A stretch of 64,000 nt of DNA, taken from assembly GCF_017599305.1 (NCBI RefSeq), contig NZ_JAGFWR010000001.1, positions 1,009,672 to 1,073,671 on the forward strand, written 5' to 3'. This DNA comes from Micromonospora antibiotica (GTDB lineage: Bacteria; Actinomycetota; Actinomycetes; Mycobacteriales; Micromonosporaceae). Below, in pieces: positions 61,786 through 64,000 of the stretch. The number at the start of each line of letters is the position of its first letter. Position 1 is the stretch's first letter. The notes under the pieces were generated by a model. That model searched no databases. It was not told the origin of the DNA and saw nothing but the letters and a program-made list of their open reading frames with translations. The position numbers were made by a program, and so were the translations under genes.

Positions 61786-62400
61786 CTACCCGACCAGCAG
61801 CCGCCGCCGGCCCGTGCCGACCCGCCGCCGTCCCGGCACCCTGGCGGTACGCGCAGCGGGGCGGGCGGTCGACACGACGGCGACCACCCGGACGGACACG
61901 CCGACGGTCGTCGTCCCGAACCCGAATCCGCCGGCGGTCGTCGTCGCGGGCCCGAAACCGCCGACGGCCGTCATCCCGGTCCCGCCCATGGCCGTCACCC
62001 CGGTCCCGGCCCCGCCGACGGTTGCCGGCCCGGCCCCGCCGACGGTCGTCCCCCAGGGCCCGGCCCTGCCCACGGTCGTCATTCCGGGTCCGGTTCGGCC
62101 CTGGCGGGCGGTCGGCACCCGGTCCAGTCGGGCGAGGCTCCCGCCCGGCGGCACGGGGACCCGACGCTCGACCCGCCGCAGCTCGTCGCGGGCCTCTTCG
62201 AGCAGGTCGGACAGGTTGATGCCGAGTGCCCGGCAGATCGCCGCCAGCACCTCGGAGGAGGCTTCCTTGCGCCCGCGCTCGACCTCGGACAGGTAGGGCA
62301 GGGACACCCCGGCGGCGGCGGCCACCTCGCGCAACGTGCGGCCCTGGCGCAGCCGTACCCGGCGCAGCACCCCGCCGATCACCCGACGCAGCAGCGACAT
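61786..62400 (-). CDS. ClgR-like XRE regulator with repetitive C-terminal tail
   Basis: 204 aa. Residues ~1-75 are a ClgR-type HTH (LRRVRLRQGRTLREVAAAAG, LPYLSEVERGRKEASSEVL). ClgR proteins activate clp protease genes in actinobacteria. Residues ~110-205 are unusual Thr/Val/Gly repeats (TTVGGAG, GGFG) with an Arg-rich end; the short degron tail typical of ClgR is not seen. ATG with GAGGAGG 6 nt upstream. It precedes clpP by 136 bp on the same strand, so it probably controls it. Divergent from the potassium channel gene. Confidence 0.8.
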   Translation of the reverse strand: MSLLRRVIGGVLRRVRLRQGRTLREVAAAAGVSLPYLSEVERGRKEASSEVLAAICRALGINLSDLLEEARDELRRVERRVPVPPGGSLARLDRVPTARQGRTGPGMTTVGRAGPWGTTVGGAGPATVGGAGTGVTAMGGTGMTAVGGFGPATTTAGGFGFGTTTVGVSVRVVAVVSTARPAARTARVPGRRRVGTGRRRLLVG

Positions 62401-62674
62401 GCGGGCCTCCTCGTGGCCGGTGTCCCGGAACCCTCCCATCATGCCCCGTCGGCGGCCCCGGTGGGTCACGGCAAGCCGACCACACCGGCGGGCGCGGGAG
62501 CCTGCGGCACCGACCCTCCCGCACCGGCCGGCCCGGCTGCCGCCGACTAATTCCGGCGGGTACGAGGTGACGGGGTGCTCACCGTTGGTGCAGGTCGACG
62601 TCCCGGCGGGTCGACCTGCCTGGTAACCGCTATGTTGTGCTCGTGCAGGCGACCCAGGGGGAGCAGGACCGACC

Positions 62675-63691
62675 GTGATCCATTTCCCGGCGCAGCGGCG
62701 CGGTCCGCTCAGCGCGTTGAGTCTCCGCCTGGCCGCCGCCCTCGGTCTGGTCCTGCTCACCGTCGCGGTGGTCTATCTCGACCGCGACGGCTACCGCGAC
62801 GTGGACGAGAACGGGCTGACCCTGCTCGACTGCTTCTACTACACGGTGGTCACCCTCTCCACCACCGGGTACGGCGACATCACCCCGTTCGAGCAGTCGG
62901 CCCGGCTGGTGAACGTCCTGTTCATCACCCCGGCCCGGGTGATCTTCCTGATCATCCTGGTCGGCACCACCCTGGAAGTCCTGACCGAGCAGTACCGGAC
63001 CGGCCGTCGGCTGGGTCGGTGGAGGAGAACCGTGAAGGACCACGTCATCATCTGCGGCTACGGCACCAAGGGCCGCAGTGCGGTCTCCGCCCTGCTGGAG
63101 AACGGGCTGGACAAGTCCCGGATCGTGGTGGTGGAACGCAACGGCACCGCCCTGCGGCAGGCCACCTCGGCCGGGCTGGTCGCCATCGAGGGCTCCGCCA
63201 CCCGCTCCTCGGTGCTGGAGGAGGCGCACGTCCGCAACGCCAAGGCCGTCATCATCGCCACCGACAGCGACGACGCCTCGGTGCTGGTGGCGCTGACCAC
63301 CCGGCAGCTCACCGCCGGTCAGGTACGCATCATCGCGGCGGTCCGGGAGGCCGAGAACGCCCCGCTGCTGCGGCAGAGCGGGGCGCACCACGTGATCGTG
63401 TCCTCGGCGACCGCCGGTCGACTGCTCGGTCTCTCCACCTCCGCGCCGCCGCTGATCGACGTGGTGGAGGATCTGCTCACCCCGGGGCAGGGGATGGCCC
63501 TGGCGATGCGTTCCGCCGAGCGGCACGAGGTGGGCAAGTCCCCCCGTGAGCTGGAGTCCCTGGTCATCGCCCTGGTACGCCGGGGCAAGGTGGTCACCCT
63601 GGCGGACCGGGCCGGCGCGGTGATCGAGACCGGCGACATGCTCGTGCACGTCCGCGACGACCGACCCACCGCCACCACCACCAGCTCCTGA
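62675..63691 (+). CDS. Potassium channel with TrkA-N (RCK) domain
   Basis: 338 aa. A transmembrane helix at ~19-36, a pore loop with selectivity filter TTGYGD (~62-67) and a second helix (FITPARVIFLIILVGTTL) form the two-helix channel unit. A cytosolic RCK/TrkA-N domain (HVIICGYGTKGRSAV from ~112, nucleotide-binding GxGxxG) and a TrkA-C part follow. It tetramerises in the membrane. GTG start with GGGGAGCAGG upstream. Confidence 0.93.
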   Translation: MIHFPAQRRGPLSALSLRLAAALGLVLLTVAVVYLDRDGYRDVDENGLTLLDCFYYTVVTLSTTGYGDITPFEQSARLVNVLFITPARVIFLIILVGTTLEVLTEQYRTGRRLGRWRRTVKDHVIICGYGTKGRSAVSALLENGLDKSRIVVVERNGTALRQATSAGLVAIEGSATRSSVLEEAHVRNAKAVIIATDSDDASVLVALTTRQLTAGQVRIIAAVREAENAPLLRQSGAHHVIVSSATAGRLLGLSTSAPPLIDVVEDLLTPGQGMALAMRSAERHEVGKSPRELESLVIALVRRGKVVTLADRAGAVIETGDMLVHVRDDRPTATTTSS

Positions 63692-63715
63692 CCCCGGCCG
63701 GCCGCGCCTGACGCT

Positions 63716-63799
63716 GGCTGGCCCGCCCCGCATCCCGGCTGGTCCGCGCCGGACGTGGGCTGGCCCGCCCCGCATCCCGGCTGGTCCGCGCCGGACGCG
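63716..63799 (+). repeat. Two tandem 42-bp repeats
   Basis: The unit beginning GGCTGGCCCGCCCCGCATCC occurs at 63716-63757 and 63758-63799, nearly identical, followed by a short partial third copy. Non-coding, 3' of the channel gene. Confidence 0.85.
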
Positions 63800-63819
63800 G
63801 CTGGTCTTCCGAACCGACG

Positions 63820-63852
63820 AGTGGCCGGCCCCCTGCGCGGGGAACGGCCACT
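63820..63852. terminator. Hairpin between channel gene and the convergent oxidoreductase gene
   Basis: AGTGGCCG (63820-63827) pairs with CGGCCACT (63845-63852), with a C4/G4 inner stem. Serves both converging transcripts. Confidence 0.65.
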
Positions 63853-63871
63853 TCGACGTGTCGACGGGCGA

Positions 63872-64000
63872 TTAGCTGATCGTCCAGGTGTCGCCGGTGT
63901 GGAGGAGGTTGGTGAGTTGTTGTTCGGGGGTGTCGGTGGTGGTGTTTTTGGCGGTGGTGATTTGGTGTTGGACGAGGGTGTCGTAGGAGGGGCGGTTGAT
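63872..64000 (-). CDS. 2-oxoacid:ferredoxin oxidoreductase beta subunit, C-terminal fragment
   Basis: Only the last 42 codons are in the window (stop TAA at 63874-63872). The peptide INRPSYDTLVQHQ ... LLHTGDTWTIS matches the C-terminus of KorB-type 2-oxoglutarate:ferredoxin oxidoreductase beta subunits, whose partners make succinyl-CoA and reduced ferredoxin. The gene continues past the right edge. Its codons favour CAC/ACC/AAC strings, giving a GTGGTG-like plus strand unlike the neighbours. Confidence 0.7.
   Translation of the reverse strand: MNRPSYDTLVQHQITTAKNTTTDTPEQQLTNLLHTGDTWTIS

Overview
This is high-GC DNA (about 70% G+C, GTG and TTG starts common, GGAGG-type ribosome sites) and reads as an actinomycete chromosome, most likely Micromonosporaceae (Micromonospora or a close relative). 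That placement is inferred from gene families and base composition, not from a marker gene.

Left part (about 0.1-15.6 kb): an S9 prolyl oligopeptidase and an XRE-type regulator converge and overlap. They lie next to a complete class I lanthipeptide operon of the FxLD type: protein-isoaspartate-like methyltransferase, 51-aa FxLD precursor, full-length LanB dehydratase, LanC cyclase, a free-standing SpaB_C-like protein and a NUDIX hydrolase. A decayed nucleotidyltransferase pseudogene follows. Next is a 1126-aa caspase / HATPase / NB-ARC / TPR protein facing an EACC1-like small protein, which together look like a STAND-type conflict (defence) system. A mostly gene-free stretch leads to tRNA-Arg(CCU).

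15.7-20.8 kb: a minus-strand operon of three radical SAM enzymes of three different families (AmrS-like, SPASM, HemW-like) ends in a LysE-type exporter. No peptide precursor is visible.

21-52.7 kb: an actinobacterial extracellular contractile injection system (eCIS). The minus-strand arm has PAAR, a LuxR regulator, a membrane protein and a Pvc16/DUF4255 protein. The plus-strand arm has sheath, tube, a small assembly protein, a 1075-aa DUF4157 metalloprotease-like protein, a second tube protein, a hub protein, a VgrG-like spike, gp25, baseplate J, tail protein I and a zinc-ribbon/transmembrane/discoidin protein. Three paralogues of an unrecognised family follow (one frameshifted), interleaved with an acidic Tyr-Asp-Gly repeat protein, then an XRE-BTAD-NB-ARC regulator, a second LuxR and an EVE-like protein. 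A recurring TGCCC/GGGGCA motif precedes several of these transcription units and suggests one regulon, which would also include an unknown acidic protein and a secreted VWA protein. I see no Afp15-type AAA+ ATPase and no clear tape-measure gene.

52.6-60.8 kb: a compact mini-NRPS cluster on the minus strand made of separate adenylation-carrier (two), condensation, FMN-dependent monooxygenase and P450 genes, with a divergent MDR dehydrogenase. 61-64 kb: a ClgR-like regulator with ClpP, a TrkA-type potassium channel, and the 3' end of a 2-oxoacid:ferredoxin oxidoreductase beta subunit running off the window.
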